From positions 1 to 11,496 of the forward strand of contig CAZZCB010000015.1 in the NCBI GenBank assembly GCA_964652835.1: DNA of 11,496 nucleotides, in the 5' to 3' direction. Under the pieces are notes generated by a model. That model was given only the letters and a program-made list of their open reading frames with translations, was not told where the DNA came from and ran no database searches. Below are positions 5,811-11,496 of the stretch, in pieces. The position numbers and the translations under genes were made by a program. Numbering within the stretch: the first letter of the stretch is position 1; every line of letters begins with the position of its first letter. Source of the stretch: JAUPTX01 sp964652835 (lineage in GTDB: Bacteria; Patescibacteriota; Minisyncoccia; Phycocordibacterales; CSBR16-119).

Positions 5811-6257
5811 ATGCAAGAAAAAATCAGAGAGGAGATTAAAAATGCGATGCGTGCAAAAGAGGAGACAAGAGTTCTTGTTTTAAAAGGTATTTTATCTGCC
5901 TTTACAAACGAACTAGTCGCGACAAAAAGAACACCACAAGACAAACTAACAGATGAGGAATGTCTAACAGTGATTACTCGTCTTGCAAAGCAAAGGAAAG
6001 ATTCTATCCTTCAATTTGAAAACGGGGGACGAGCAGACTTAGCCGAAGTTGAAAAGAAAGAACTTGTGATTTTAGAAGAGTTTTTACCGACGCTTATGTC
6101 TGTGGACGAAATCAAAGCTTTTGCTGAAAACAAAAAAGCTGAGATGGGTATAACAGACGCGTCTCAGAAAGGTCAGTTTATGGGCGCTCTTATGAAAGAC
6201 CTGAAAGGAAAGGCAGATGGAGGAGATGTTAAAAATGTAGTTGATTCGTTGTTTTAG
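5811..6257 (+). CDS. yqeY: GatB/YqeY domain-containing protein
   Basis: 148 residues, the full usual length of stand-alone YqeY proteins, which match the helical tail domain of the GatB and GatE amidotransferase subunits. The start MQEKIREEIKNAMRAKE, the central motif LAEVEKKELVILEEFLP (76-92) and the end GKADGGDVKNVV (133-144) are characteristic. The role of free YqeY is unresolved; a tRNA-related function is usually inferred. A true gatB lies 3.8 kb downstream in this window, so this is not a broken gatB. The ATG at 5811 lacks a Shine-Dalgarno sequence. No terminator separates it from the leader element that follows. Confidence 0.93.
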   Translation: MQEKIREEIKNAMRAKEETRVLVLKGILSAFTNELVATKRTPQDKLTDEECLTVITRLAKQRKDSILQFENGGRADLAEVEKKELVILEEFLPTLMSVDEIKAFAENKKAEMGITDASQKGQFMGALMKDLKGKADGGDVKNVVDSLF

Positions 6258-6286
6258 TTTTATTATTTAACTTTTTTAAATTACTT

Positions 6287-6402
6287 GTCCCGTTAGAGAT
6301 GATGTATTTAAAAAATTACTATCGGGTATAATTTACGAAGGTTATTAAATTACAAGAAATTAACTAAGGTATGCAAACTAATAATTTGCTATCTCTAATG
6401 GG
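6287..6402 (+). promoter_or_regulatory. structured leader RNA, copy C (holin-like/myg1)
   Basis: GUCCCGUUAGAGAU (6287-6300) pairs with AUCUCUAAUGGG (6391-6402) over 12 bp including one G-U, and the stem ends against the ATG at 6403. The alternative strand CUAUCGGG (6319-6326) pairs with CCCGUUAG (6289-6296) as 7 bp around a U-U mismatch. Unlike the other copies there is no GNRA hairpin; instead GCAAA/TTTGC forms a local stem at about 6374-6390. No convincing promoter precedes it, so transcription may come from yqeY. Confidence 0.65.
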
Positions 6403-6744
6403 ATGAATTTACTTTTTAGATGGCTGATGCTGGTTTTGGCGGTTATCGCCTCAGCGTATTTTGTAGAAGGGATAGAAGTGGTCGGAGTTTTGCCTGCAGT
6501 TATCGCCGGAGCTATTTTGGTTTTTATTCACACTCTTATAAAACCAATATTGAAAATCCTAACACTTCCGATAAATATTTTAACTCTAGGGATTTTCTCT
6601 CTGGTTTTGAACGGTCTGTTTTTCTGGTTTGTCTCTACTGTAGTCTCAGGTTTTTCTGTAGAAGATTTTATGTCAGCTCTCTGGGGCTCTATAATCGTGT
6701 CTATACTAAACTGGCTTGCTGATAAAGTTATTGATAAAGACTAA
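6403..6744 (+). CDS. phage holin superfamily IV (PF04020-type) membrane protein
   Basis: 113 residues with four hydrophobic segments at about 4-21, 28-46, 54-80 and 90-107. The motif FIHTLIKPILKILTLPINILTLGIFSLVLNG, read across positions 41-71, is typical of the PF04020 family (four-helix holin superfamily IV). Despite the name it is a common chromosomal inner-membrane protein of unknown role, and no phage gene is nearby. The ATG lies directly against the leader RNA element. Its TAA stop (6742-6744) overlaps the ATG of the next gene by one base, so the two are probably translationally coupled. This makes the leader the likely control point for both. Confidence 0.9.
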   Translation: MNLLFRWLMLVLAVIASAYFVEGIEVVGVLPAVIAGAILVFIHTLIKPILKILTLPINILTLGIFSLVLNGLFFWFVSTVVSGFSVEDFMSALWGSIIVSILNWLADKVIDKD

Positions 6745-7658
6745 TGTTTTGGAATTCTAAAAAAACTTTAGTAACACACAACGGGGGTTTTCACTCTGAT
6801 GATATTTTCGCTTGCGCGACTCTTCAGATTTTTTTAGAAAAAGTTGGTGAGGATTATGAAGTTATAAGAACTCGTGACGAAAGAGTGATCAGAAAAGGAG
6901 ACTACGTTTTTGATGTCGGCGGGATTTACGACGCATCTCTAAACAGGTTCGATCATCATCAAAAGGGTGGCGCAGGAGTTCGGGAAAACGGCGTGCCGAT
7001 GGCTTCTTTTGGTTTGGTTTGGCAAAAGTTCGGAATAGAGATTTGCGGAAGTAAAGAAGTCGCAGATGAGATAGACAGAAAGCTTGCCTGCCCGATAGAC
7101 GCAAACGACAACGGCGTGGATGTTTACAAAACAAATATTGAAGGAATTTCTCCAATAACTTTTCAGGATATTGTCGGAGTTTATTACCCAAAAGAAGATG
7201 CAAAAGAAATAGAGTACTACAGAGCTTTTACTGAGCTTGCGCTACTTGCGAAAAGAATTTTACAGAAAAGTATTTTAAAAATAAAAAAGCAGATGGAGGT
7301 AAACGACTACATGAGAGAGCTTTACGAAAAGTCAGAAGATAAAAATTTCTTAGTTGTCGAAAAAAAGTATGGCAGACATGCAGTGACTGTCGGAGCGCTA
7401 AATCTAACAGAGGTTTTGTATGTTGTTTATCCTGCAAAAGTGGGGAGTGAGTGGAACGTCGTCGCGACTCGGAAAAATATCGAAAGTATGGAAAGTAAAA
7501 AACCTTTTCCATCTGCTTGGGCTGGGCTTTCGGGCGCGGATTTACAGAAAACAACCGGAGTTTTAACTGCAAAATTCTGCCATAACGGAGCTTTTCTATG
7601 TGTGAGTGGAAATATGCAAGACTCCATAGAGCTTGCTAAATTGTCAATTAAAAGCTAA
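6744..7658 (+). CDS. MYG1 family protein (UPF0160, DHH-like metal-dependent hydrolase)
   Basis: 304 residues. The N-terminus carries the MYG1 signature THNGGFHSDDIFA (11-23), with His12, His17, Asp19 and Asp20 as likely metal ligands. DVGG (57-60), then RFDHHQKGG (68-76) with the DHH-like Asp-His-His, and PIDANDNGVD (117-126) complete the metal site. Eukaryotic MYG1 is reported as a 3'-5' RNA exonuclease; bacterial homologues are mostly uncharacterised. The length is near normal for the family. The start overlaps the stop of the holin-like gene in a TAATG arrangement, so it needs no ribosome-binding site of its own. A small unknown gene follows after 11 bases. Confidence 0.92.
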   Translation: MFWNSKKTLVTHNGGFHSDDIFACATLQIFLEKVGEDYEVIRTRDERVIRKGDYVFDVGGIYDASLNRFDHHQKGGAGVRENGVPMASFGLVWQKFGIEICGSKEVADEIDRKLACPIDANDNGVDVYKTNIEGISPITFQDIVGVYYPKEDAKEIEYYRAFTELALLAKRILQKSILKIKKQMEVNDYMRELYEKSEDKNFLVVEKKYGRHAVTVGALNLTEVLYVVYPAKVGSEWNVVATRKNIESMESKKPFPSAWAGLSGADLQKTTGVLTAKFCHNGAFLCVSGNMQDSIELAKLSIKS

Positions 7659-7669
7659 TTTGTATATAT

Positions 7670-7969
7670 ATGGAAACAACACCTAACTTAGAATTTAATA
7701 AAAAAAGAGAATTTACGCCAACAGAAGATGCTATTGCTAGGTTTTTTGCTGAAAATGAAATAGATAAGCTTAATTTTTCTACTCCCGAAGAGGCAAAAGC
7801 TCATGTGGATATGATAAACGGAAAATATGGAAACATATCTTTTGTCGCAGAAGATAGGGGCGGATTTTCTATTAAATTCAGACGTTCTCATTTAGGGGAT
7901 GGTTTCGAAGAATATAAACCAGAAGAAAACGGCGACAATGGAAATGTTGACCTGGAAAAAGCAGCTTAG
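7670..7969 (+). CDS. hypothetical 99-residue acidic protein
   Basis: A soluble protein with no signal peptide or membrane segment. The middle (about 17-75) looks folded: TEDAIARFFAENEIDKL, then TPEEAKAHVDMINGKYG, then FSIKFRRSHLGDGF. The last 25 residues are acidic and low in complexity. I recognise no family. It starts 11 bases after the myg1 stop and ends 38 bases before obg, so it is probably in the same operon. The sequence before the ATG is a run of TA repeats. TTGTCA at 7641 with TATATA at 7663 resembles a promoter, but transcription would then start inside the gene. Codon use matches the neighbouring housekeeping genes. Confidence 0.8.
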   Translation: METTPNLEFNKKREFTPTEDAIARFFAENEIDKLNFSTPEEAKAHVDMINGKYGNISFVAEDRGGFSIKFRRSHLGDGFEEYKPEENGDNGNVDLEKAA

Positions 7970-8007
7970 TCTCTATAAACTAACTACTAAAATCTAACAA
8001 CTATAAT

Positions 8008-9045
8008 ATGGCATTAATAGACGAATTAAAAATTTACGCGAAGGCGGGAAACGGCGGAGACGGCGTTGTTCGTTGGCTTCGTGAAAAATCAAAACCTTGG
8101 TCAGGTCCAGCTGGTGGAAACGGCGGAAAGGGAGGAGACGTGTATTTGAAAGGAATACGCGACGCTTCTGTTTTAGCTGAATATACTCACGATACAAAAT
8201 TTAAAGCTGAGAATGGTCAGGCTGGTGCTAAAAATAGTCGTGAAGGTGCGAACGGTGCGGACCTCTATATAAAAGTTCCCGTTGGATCTTTGGTCACGAA
8301 CCTAGATACTGGAGAACAGTACGACGTCGACGAAGACGGAAAAGAAATTTTAATTCTAAAAGGTGCTCGCGGAGGACTTGGAAACGAGCATTTTAAATCT
8401 TCTACAAACACAACTCCTTACGAATCAACTCCAGGAAAAGAAGGTCCAGACGGAAACTTCTTTATTGAACTAAGACTTTTTGCAGATCTTGGGCTTGTCG
8501 GTTATCCAAACGCTGGTAAATCTACTTTTTTAAATTCTGTTACAAATGCAAAATCAAAAATCGGTGCGTATCCTTTTACAACCCTAGATCCACACCTGGG
8601 AGTTTTAGAAGAATTTGTTATTGCTGATATCCCGGGAATTATCGAAGGTGCTTCAGAAGGAAAAGGTCTCGGGGTAAAATTCTTAAAACATATTAAACGA
8701 ACAAAAGCGATACTTCACCTAGTTTCTTTCGATCGGACAGACGATGAAAATGGTGAAGAAATGTCGATGATGGAAAAGTATAAAAATATAAGAAAAGAAC
8801 TTGAGAACTATGATCCAGAGCTTGGTGAAAAGAAAGAAATAATCCTTTTGACAAAAACTGACACGGTAGATGAAAAAACTATAAAAAAAGAAGTTAAAAA
8901 TTTTGAAAAATTACCCGCCTCGACTCGTGGAGACTCGTCGACGCGAGGCGGGAAAAAACCTGTTTTAGTGATGTCTGCATATGATGACGAATCTGTGAAA
9001 AATGCAAAAGACGAGATCGTGAAGATTTTAAGAAATAGGAAATAA
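8008..9045 (+). CDS. obg: Obg family GTPase
   Basis: 345 residues. The glycine-rich Obg fold is at about 1-158 (AKAGNGGDGVVRW, GPAGGNGGKGGDVY). The G domain follows: G1 GYPNAGKST (165-173), switch YPFTTLDPHLG (188-198), G3 DIPG (207-210), G4 TKTD (282-285, where NKxD is the norm) and G5 SAYDD (323-327). Obg binds GDP/GTP and acts in late large-subunit ribosome assembly and stress response. The protein stops right after the G domain, so the variable C-terminal OCT domain is absent. Residues 303-315 (PASTRGDSSTRGG) are a GC-rich in-frame insertion, listed separately. Start choice: the ATG opens the canonical Obg N-terminus. TAAAAT at 7988-7993 could give it a short leader of its own. Confidence 0.96.
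   Translation: MALIDELKIYAKAGNGGDGVVRWLREKSKPWSGPAGGNGGKGGDVYLKGIRDASVLAEYTHDTKFKAENGQAGAKNSREGANGADLYIKVPVGSLVTNLDTGEQYDVDEDGKEILILKGARGGLGNEHFKSSTNTTPYESTPGKEGPDGNFFIELRLFADLGLVGYPNAGKSTFLNSVTNAKSKIGAYPFTTLDPHLGVLEEFVIADIPGIIEGASEGKGLGVKFLKHIKRTKAILHLVSFDRTDDENGEEMSMMEKYKNIRKELENYDPELGEKKEIILLTKTDTVDEKTIKKEVKNFEKLPASTRGDSSTRGGKKPVLVMSAYDDESVKNAKDEIVKILRNRK
8914..8952. repeat. 39-bp GC-rich palindromic insertion inside obg
   Basis: CCCGCCTCG (8914-8922) and CGAGGCGGG (8944-8952) are perfect 9-bp inverted repeats around a 21-bp core that holds ACTCGT twice. The unit is exactly 13 codons in phase with obg and encodes residues 303-315, PASTRGDSSTRGG. It interrupts AT-rich coding DNA between G4 and G5, where other Obg proteins have a short loop. 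It resembles the in-gene palindromic elements known from Rickettsia. That it is a mobile repeat is inference from one copy. Confidence 0.6.
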
Positions 9046-9050
9046 AAAAG

Positions 9051-9076
9051 AAGGGCGCGCCTTGCGGCGCGCCCTT
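9051..9076. terminator. bidirectional terminator after obg
   Basis: AAGGGCGCGCC/GGCGCGCCCTT form an 11-bp stem with a TTGC loop, followed by TTC on the plus strand and by a TTCTTTTTTATTT tract on the minus strand. It lies between the convergent stops of obg (9045) and the membrane gene (9082). Confidence 0.9.
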
Positions 9077-9081
9077 TTCAT

Positions 9082-9486
9082 TTAAGGCTGTAATTCTTCA
9101 TCTTTCTTTCTCGCCCTTATTCCCAAGCCCGTCACGATGTAAACGAACAAAAGTGATCCCAGTGTTGCGAGGATGAAAACACTATGTTTTTCGTCTTGCT
9201 TACCTGTAAGCAACTCTATTGATGTATAGAAATCTGCACCAACAAGTAAACATATAAAAAACAGCACAATATTCCAAAATATGACCACAGGATTTTTTAT
9301 TGTTGATTTTGAATATCCTATTGGAAAGGCGATCATAACTATTAAAGATAATCCAGAGAAAAAACCAGCTATTGATTTAGCTAACTCATTTTCTACAAAT
9401 ACTTGAATTAAACACAGTGTGAAATATCCGTAAGATATCGGCTGTATTTTGTTTATTTGGATTCCAACCATCTCTTTGAGTGTCAT
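9082..9486 (-). CDS. small multi-pass membrane protein, unknown
   Basis: 134 residues from the ATG at 9486. A TTG at 9543 would add 19 basic residues, but it lies inside the likely -35 box, so the ATG is preferred. Hydrophobic segments at about 38-57, 66-84 and 101-123 are clear, with a weaker one at 16-32, so three or four membrane spans are expected. The tail is charged (RARKKDEELQP), which puts it in the cytoplasm by the positive-inside rule. No family is recognised. It follows a lipoprotein gene in the same direction but is separated from it by a terminator, so it has its own transcript. Confidence 0.75.
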   Translation of the reverse strand: MTLKEMVGIQINKIQPISYGYFTLCLIQVFVENELAKSIAGFFSGLSLIVMIAFPIGYSKSTIKNPVVIFWNIVLFFICLLVGADFYTSIELLTGKQDEKHSVFILATLGSLLFVYIVTGLGIRARKKDEELQP

Positions 9487-9515
9487 GGCAAGGTGCTTTA
9501 GGTTTGTTCCTCTCA

Positions 9516-9543
9516 AGACTAAACTTTTTACATGTTTTGTCAA
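9516..9543 (-). promoter_or_regulatory. probable promoter of the membrane protein gene
   Basis: On the minus strand TTGACA (9538-9543) directly follows the terminator of the upstream gene. The best -10 at a 16-bp spacing is TAGTCT (9516-9521), a weak match. The -35 is perfect, the -10 is poor. Confidence 0.35.
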
Positions 9544-9560
9544 ACCTTAATAAAAAAATA

Positions 9561-9581
9561 AGGAGCCCTACTAGGGCTCCT
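9561..9581 (-). terminator. terminator of the lipoprotein gene
   Basis: AGGAGCCCTA and TAGGGCTCCT flank a single central C, which in RNA is a stem of about 8 bp with a 5-nt loop. On the minus strand it is followed by TTATTTTTTTATT. It lies 22 bases after the lipoprotein stop. Confidence 0.9.
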
Positions 9582-9603
9582 CTGGCCTTAGAAGCGTTCA
9601 TTG

Positions 9604-9852
9604 TCACTTCTTGGATATCTTCTCAATCAGAATGTATTGCTCGTATTTTTCATTCTCTTTTGTTTGCCAATATAAACCATCCCTAACTTCCATTAATCGA
9701 ACAGTATCTCCTTCTTTATGGCAGTCAAGGGCGATAGCATCGACTATTTCTCCGGTCGATAATTTTCTGGCTTTGAAGTTGGGGGCTGTGTTACATGCTA
9801 CAAGGGTTGCGCACGTAAAGATTGCCAGAAATAGGGTTTTTGTGTACTTCAT
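9604..9852 (-). CDS. small lipoprotein
   Basis: 82 residues with a lipoprotein signal: MKYTK, a hydrophobic core (6-16) and the lipobox LVAC (17-20), so Cys20 would be lipidated after signal peptidase II cleavage. The mature part is about 63 residues, charged, with one further Cys (C44) and motifs such as STGEIVDAIALDC and LYWQTKE. No domain is recognised. The protein would sit on the outer face of the cytoplasmic membrane. The stop is TGA, one of only two uses in the window. It has its own TTGACA promoter and a strong terminator. Its promoter lies back to back with that of the gatB leader. Confidence 0.8.
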   Translation of the reverse strand: MKYTKTLFLAIFTCATLVACNTAPNFKARKLSTGEIVDAIALDCHKEGDTVRLMEVRDGLYWQTKENEKYEQYILIEKISKK

Positions 9853-9870
9853 GGGTTCTAGTTTTTTTGA

Positions 9871-9898
9871 AGTATCTCAAATTAAAAAAATTTGTCAA
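9871..9898 (-). promoter_or_regulatory. promoter of the lipoprotein gene
   Basis: On the minus strand TTGACA (9893-9898), 16-bp spacer, GATACT (9871-9876) with TGA before it as an extended -10. The start site would be near 9864, about 11 nt before the ATG at 9852. Confidence 0.6.
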
Positions 9899-9912
9899 TT
9901 TATAAAAATCTA

Positions 9913-9941
9913 TTAATAAAAATCAAATTTTCTGCTAAAAT
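9913..9941 (+). promoter_or_regulatory. promoter of the gatB leader
   Basis: TTAATA (9913-9918), 17-bp spacer, TAAAAT (9936-9941) preceded by TGC as an extended -10. The start site would be about 9948, so the transcript begins ACUGG and then enters UCCC of the leader five nucleotides in. Confidence 0.6.
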
Positions 9942-9951
9942 GCATTTACTG

Positions 9952-10070
9952 GTCCCGTTAGAGGCCGCGGTAACATTGCGATAATATCTAATCGGGTCAA
10001 AAAATTTTAGGATAAAATTATTAATTATTTATGGCAGAAAATCGGGTGACCGTAGCCTGCCTCTAACGGG
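9952..10070 (+). promoter_or_regulatory. structured leader RNA, copy A (gatB)
   Basis: CCCGUUAGAGGC (9954-9965) pairs perfectly with GCCUCUAACGGG (10059-10070), and the stem ends at the gatB AUG. U9953 can also pair with the A of the start codon. GCGGU (9967-9971) can pair with ACCGU (10049-10053) to extend it. The competing fold pairs CCCGUUAGA (9954-9962) with UCUAAUCGGG (9987-9996), 9 bp with one bulged U. It encloses a local CGC/GCG hairpin (9966-9980), and CGG-GUGA-CCG (10043-10052) forms a GNRA hairpin inside GGCAG/CUGCC (10033-10037 with 10057-10061). It is about 118 nt, like the other two copies. Confidence 0.78.
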
Positions 10071-11480
10071 ATGGAAAACTCTAAATATAAAGTAACTATC
10101 GGGCTAGAAGTCCACGCAGAATTGAAGACGGCTTCAAAGATGTTTTGTGATTGTGTAAACAATCCAGACGAGGAAAAGCCAAATACAAACGTTTGTCCAG
10201 TCTGTATGGCACACCCTGGAACGCTTCCTGTTTTAAACAAAAAAGCTATAGAAAATGTGATTAAGGTCGGACTTGCTATTGGTGGAAATATCGCCAATTT
10301 TACAGAATGGGACAGAAAAAACTATTTCTATCCAGATATTCCAAAAGGATATCAGATTTCTCAGTATAAATATCCGATAGTTTCTGGTGGGGAAATCGGT
10401 GGTGTAAAAATTACGAGAATTCACTTAGAAGAAGATACTGCGAATAATAAACATACAGACGAGGCGTCTTTGATAGATTTCAATCGTGCTGGCGTGCCAC
10501 TAATGGAGCTTGTGACAGAGCCTGTAATTCATAGCTCAGAAGACGCGGGTAATTTCGGACGTGAGCTACAGCTTTTACTTCGGACTCTTGGCGTTTCAGA
10601 CGCGAACATGGAAAAAGGTGAAATGCGAGTAGAGCTCAACCTTTCTGTTTCGGATACAGATAAATTTGGAACAAAAGTTGAAGTAAAAAACATAAACTCT
10701 TTCCGAGCAGTAGAAAAAGCTGCGAAATTTGAGATAGAAAGACATATCGCGCTTCTAGAAGAAGGTCGCGGAAATGAGATAGTTCAGGAGACTCGCGGTT
10801 GGGATGAAAACAAAGAGATAACTTTTTCTCAAAGAACAAAAGAAAATTCAGAAGACTACAGATATTTCCCAGAACCAGATTTACCAAAAATGCATTTACA
10901 TGAAGTTTTTGATTTGGAAAAAATGCGCGCAGAGCTTCCAGAGCTTCCATGGAAAAAGCGTGAAAGATATTTAGCTCTTGGTTTAAAACCAGAAGATGTA
11001 GAAGTTTATATTTCTGATTTTGAAGTTGGTAAATTCTTAGAAGGAGTTTTGACTGAAGTAACTGATAAAGAAGTGGTTAAAAAAGCTTCAAACTATATCA
11101 CGAGTGATATGGCGGGACTTCGCGCGACAAAAGATAATTTCAAAATGCCAGAAATCTCTGCATTCGTGAGTCTCATAAAAATGGTAGGGGAAAACAAAGT
11201 AAACTCTCGCGGAGCGAAAGATATTTTAGCTATTTTATGTGAGTCAGGTGGTGACCCAGAAGAAATAGCAAAAGAAAAAGGCCTTCTTCAAGAATCAAAT
11301 ACTGAAGCTATAAAAGAAATAGTTCAAGCTGTAATAAACACAAATGAAAAAGCCGTAGCAGAATATAAATCAGGAAATGAAAATTCTCTGAAATTCCTAA
11401 TGGGACAGGTAATGAAAGAAAGCAAGGGAAGCGCAAACCCACAAGTTGCAACAGAAATACTTATAGAATTATTAAAATAA
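10071..11480 (+). CDS. gatB: Asp-tRNA(Asn)/Glu-tRNA(Gln) amidotransferase subunit B
   Basis: 469 residues, normal for GatB. It is the subunit of GatCAB that phosphorylates the tRNA-bound acid and receives ammonia from GatA to make Gln-tRNA or Asn-tRNA. Family motifs are clear: TIGLEVHAEL (9-18), the zinc-type cysteines C26, C28, C42 and C45 (FCDC and CPVCMAHPG), RKNYFYPDIPKGYQISQY, HLEEDTANN and FNRAGVPLMELVTEP, in order through the cradle domain. The helical and YqeY-like tail fills the last 150 residues or so and ends in NPQVATEILIELLK. The ATG at 10071 directly follows the closing stem of the leader RNA. No gatA or gatC is in the window. Confidence 0.97.
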   Translation: MENSKYKVTIGLEVHAELKTASKMFCDCVNNPDEEKPNTNVCPVCMAHPGTLPVLNKKAIENVIKVGLAIGGNIANFTEWDRKNYFYPDIPKGYQISQYKYPIVSGGEIGGVKITRIHLEEDTANNKHTDEASLIDFNRAGVPLMELVTEPVIHSSEDAGNFGRELQLLLRTLGVSDANMEKGEMRVELNLSVSDTDKFGTKVEVKNINSFRAVEKAAKFEIERHIALLEEGRGNEIVQETRGWDENKEITFSQRTKENSEDYRYFPEPDLPKMHLHEVFDLEKMRAELPELPWKKRERYLALGLKPEDVEVYISDFEVGKFLEGVLTEVTDKEVVKKASNYITSDMAGLRATKDNFKMPEISAFVSLIKMVGENKVNSRGAKDILAILCESGGDPEEIAKEKGLLQESNTEAIKEIVQAVINTNEKAVAEYKSGNENSLKFLMGQVMKESKGSANPQVATEILIELLK

Positions 11481-11484
11481 ATAT

Positions 11485-11496
11485 ATGAAAAAGGTC
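11485..11496 (+). CDS. first codons of a possible downstream gene
   Basis: ATG AAA AAG GTC (MKKV) starts four bases after the gatB stop and runs off the window. The position and the basic start fit a co-transcribed gene, but four codons cannot identify it. Confidence 0.35.

Noticed and set aside
6403..6744. Prophage, suggested by the holin-superfamily protein
   Set aside because: PF04020 proteins are widespread chromosomal membrane proteins and no lysin, integrase, capsid or attachment site is present.
7641..7668. TTGTCA-N16-TATATA as a promoter for the gene at 7670
   Set aside because: The -10 touches the ATG, so transcription would start inside the coding sequence; co-transcription from myg1 is simpler.
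8002..8007. Perfect TATAAT directly before the obg ATG
   Set aside because: The start site would fall about four bases beyond the start codon, so this cannot make a full-length obg mRNA.
9953..10070. The leader copies as miniature transposons (12-bp inverted ends)
   Set aside because: The ends look like terminal inverted repeats, but all three stop exactly at a start codon in the same orientation, no target-site duplication is evident, and copy B shows compensatory change in an internal helix. RNA function fits better, though an exapted mobile origin is not excluded.
1..11496. CRISPR array, tRNA, rRNA or insertion sequence
   Set aside because: No regularly spaced direct repeats, no cloverleaf with conserved T-loop sequence, no rRNA segment and no transposase-like frame was seen on reading both strands.

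Overview
The window reads as a lean, AT-rich bacterial chromosome segment, most likely from a Candidate Phyla Radiation (Patescibacteria, Parcubacteria-like) genome. The basis is gene content and style: short intergenic gaps, no clear Shine-Dalgarno sequences, single-copy GatB, Obg, YqeY, RmuC and MYG1 homologues, and start codons sitting almost on top of their -10 boxes. The lineage is an inference. TAA and TAG end most genes. TGA ends a lipoprotein gene and a 41-codon ORF, so the standard bacterial code fits and a UGA-reassigned code does not.

Layout. 1-1480: a terminator, a class I methyltransferase (90-776) and a membrane-anchored protein (871-1437). 1481-3550: an accessory block with visibly higher GC, holding two divergent genes (a secreted protein on the minus strand and a DUF6915-like protein on the plus strand) with promoters matching -35/-10 consensus, bounded by hairpin terminators. 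3550-5602, minus strand: RmuC, a 41-codon ORF and a DnaQ-like DEDDh exonuclease. 5811-9045, plus strand: YqeY, a four-helix holin-superfamily protein overlapping MYG1, a small unknown protein and Obg. 9082-9852, minus strand: two small envelope genes. 10071-11480: gatB, followed by the first codons of another gene.

The most interesting structure is a leader RNA of about 118 nt found three times, upstream of the exonuclease (5603-5721, minus), the holin/MYG1 pair (6287-6402) and gatB (9952-10070). Each copy begins G-UCCC(GU/AA)UAGAG and ends CUCUAA(C/U)GGG exactly against the AUG. The two ends can pair with each other and occlude the start codon. Each copy also holds an internal strand that can pair with the same 5' end instead. 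Where the exonuclease copy has changed its 5' strand, the internal strand has changed to match while the start-proximal strand has not. This is the pattern expected of a two-state translational switch. I do not recognise it as a known family.

Other structure: promoters whose -10 lies 6-9 nt before the ATG (leaderless mRNAs), and a GC-rich 39-bp palindrome inserted in frame as exactly 13 codons in the distal part of obg. The housekeeping genes act in aminoacyl-tRNA synthesis (GatB, perhaps YqeY), ribosome assembly (Obg) and nucleic-acid processing (RmuC, exonuclease, MYG1). They share no single pathway, so the leader may be a general expression device.
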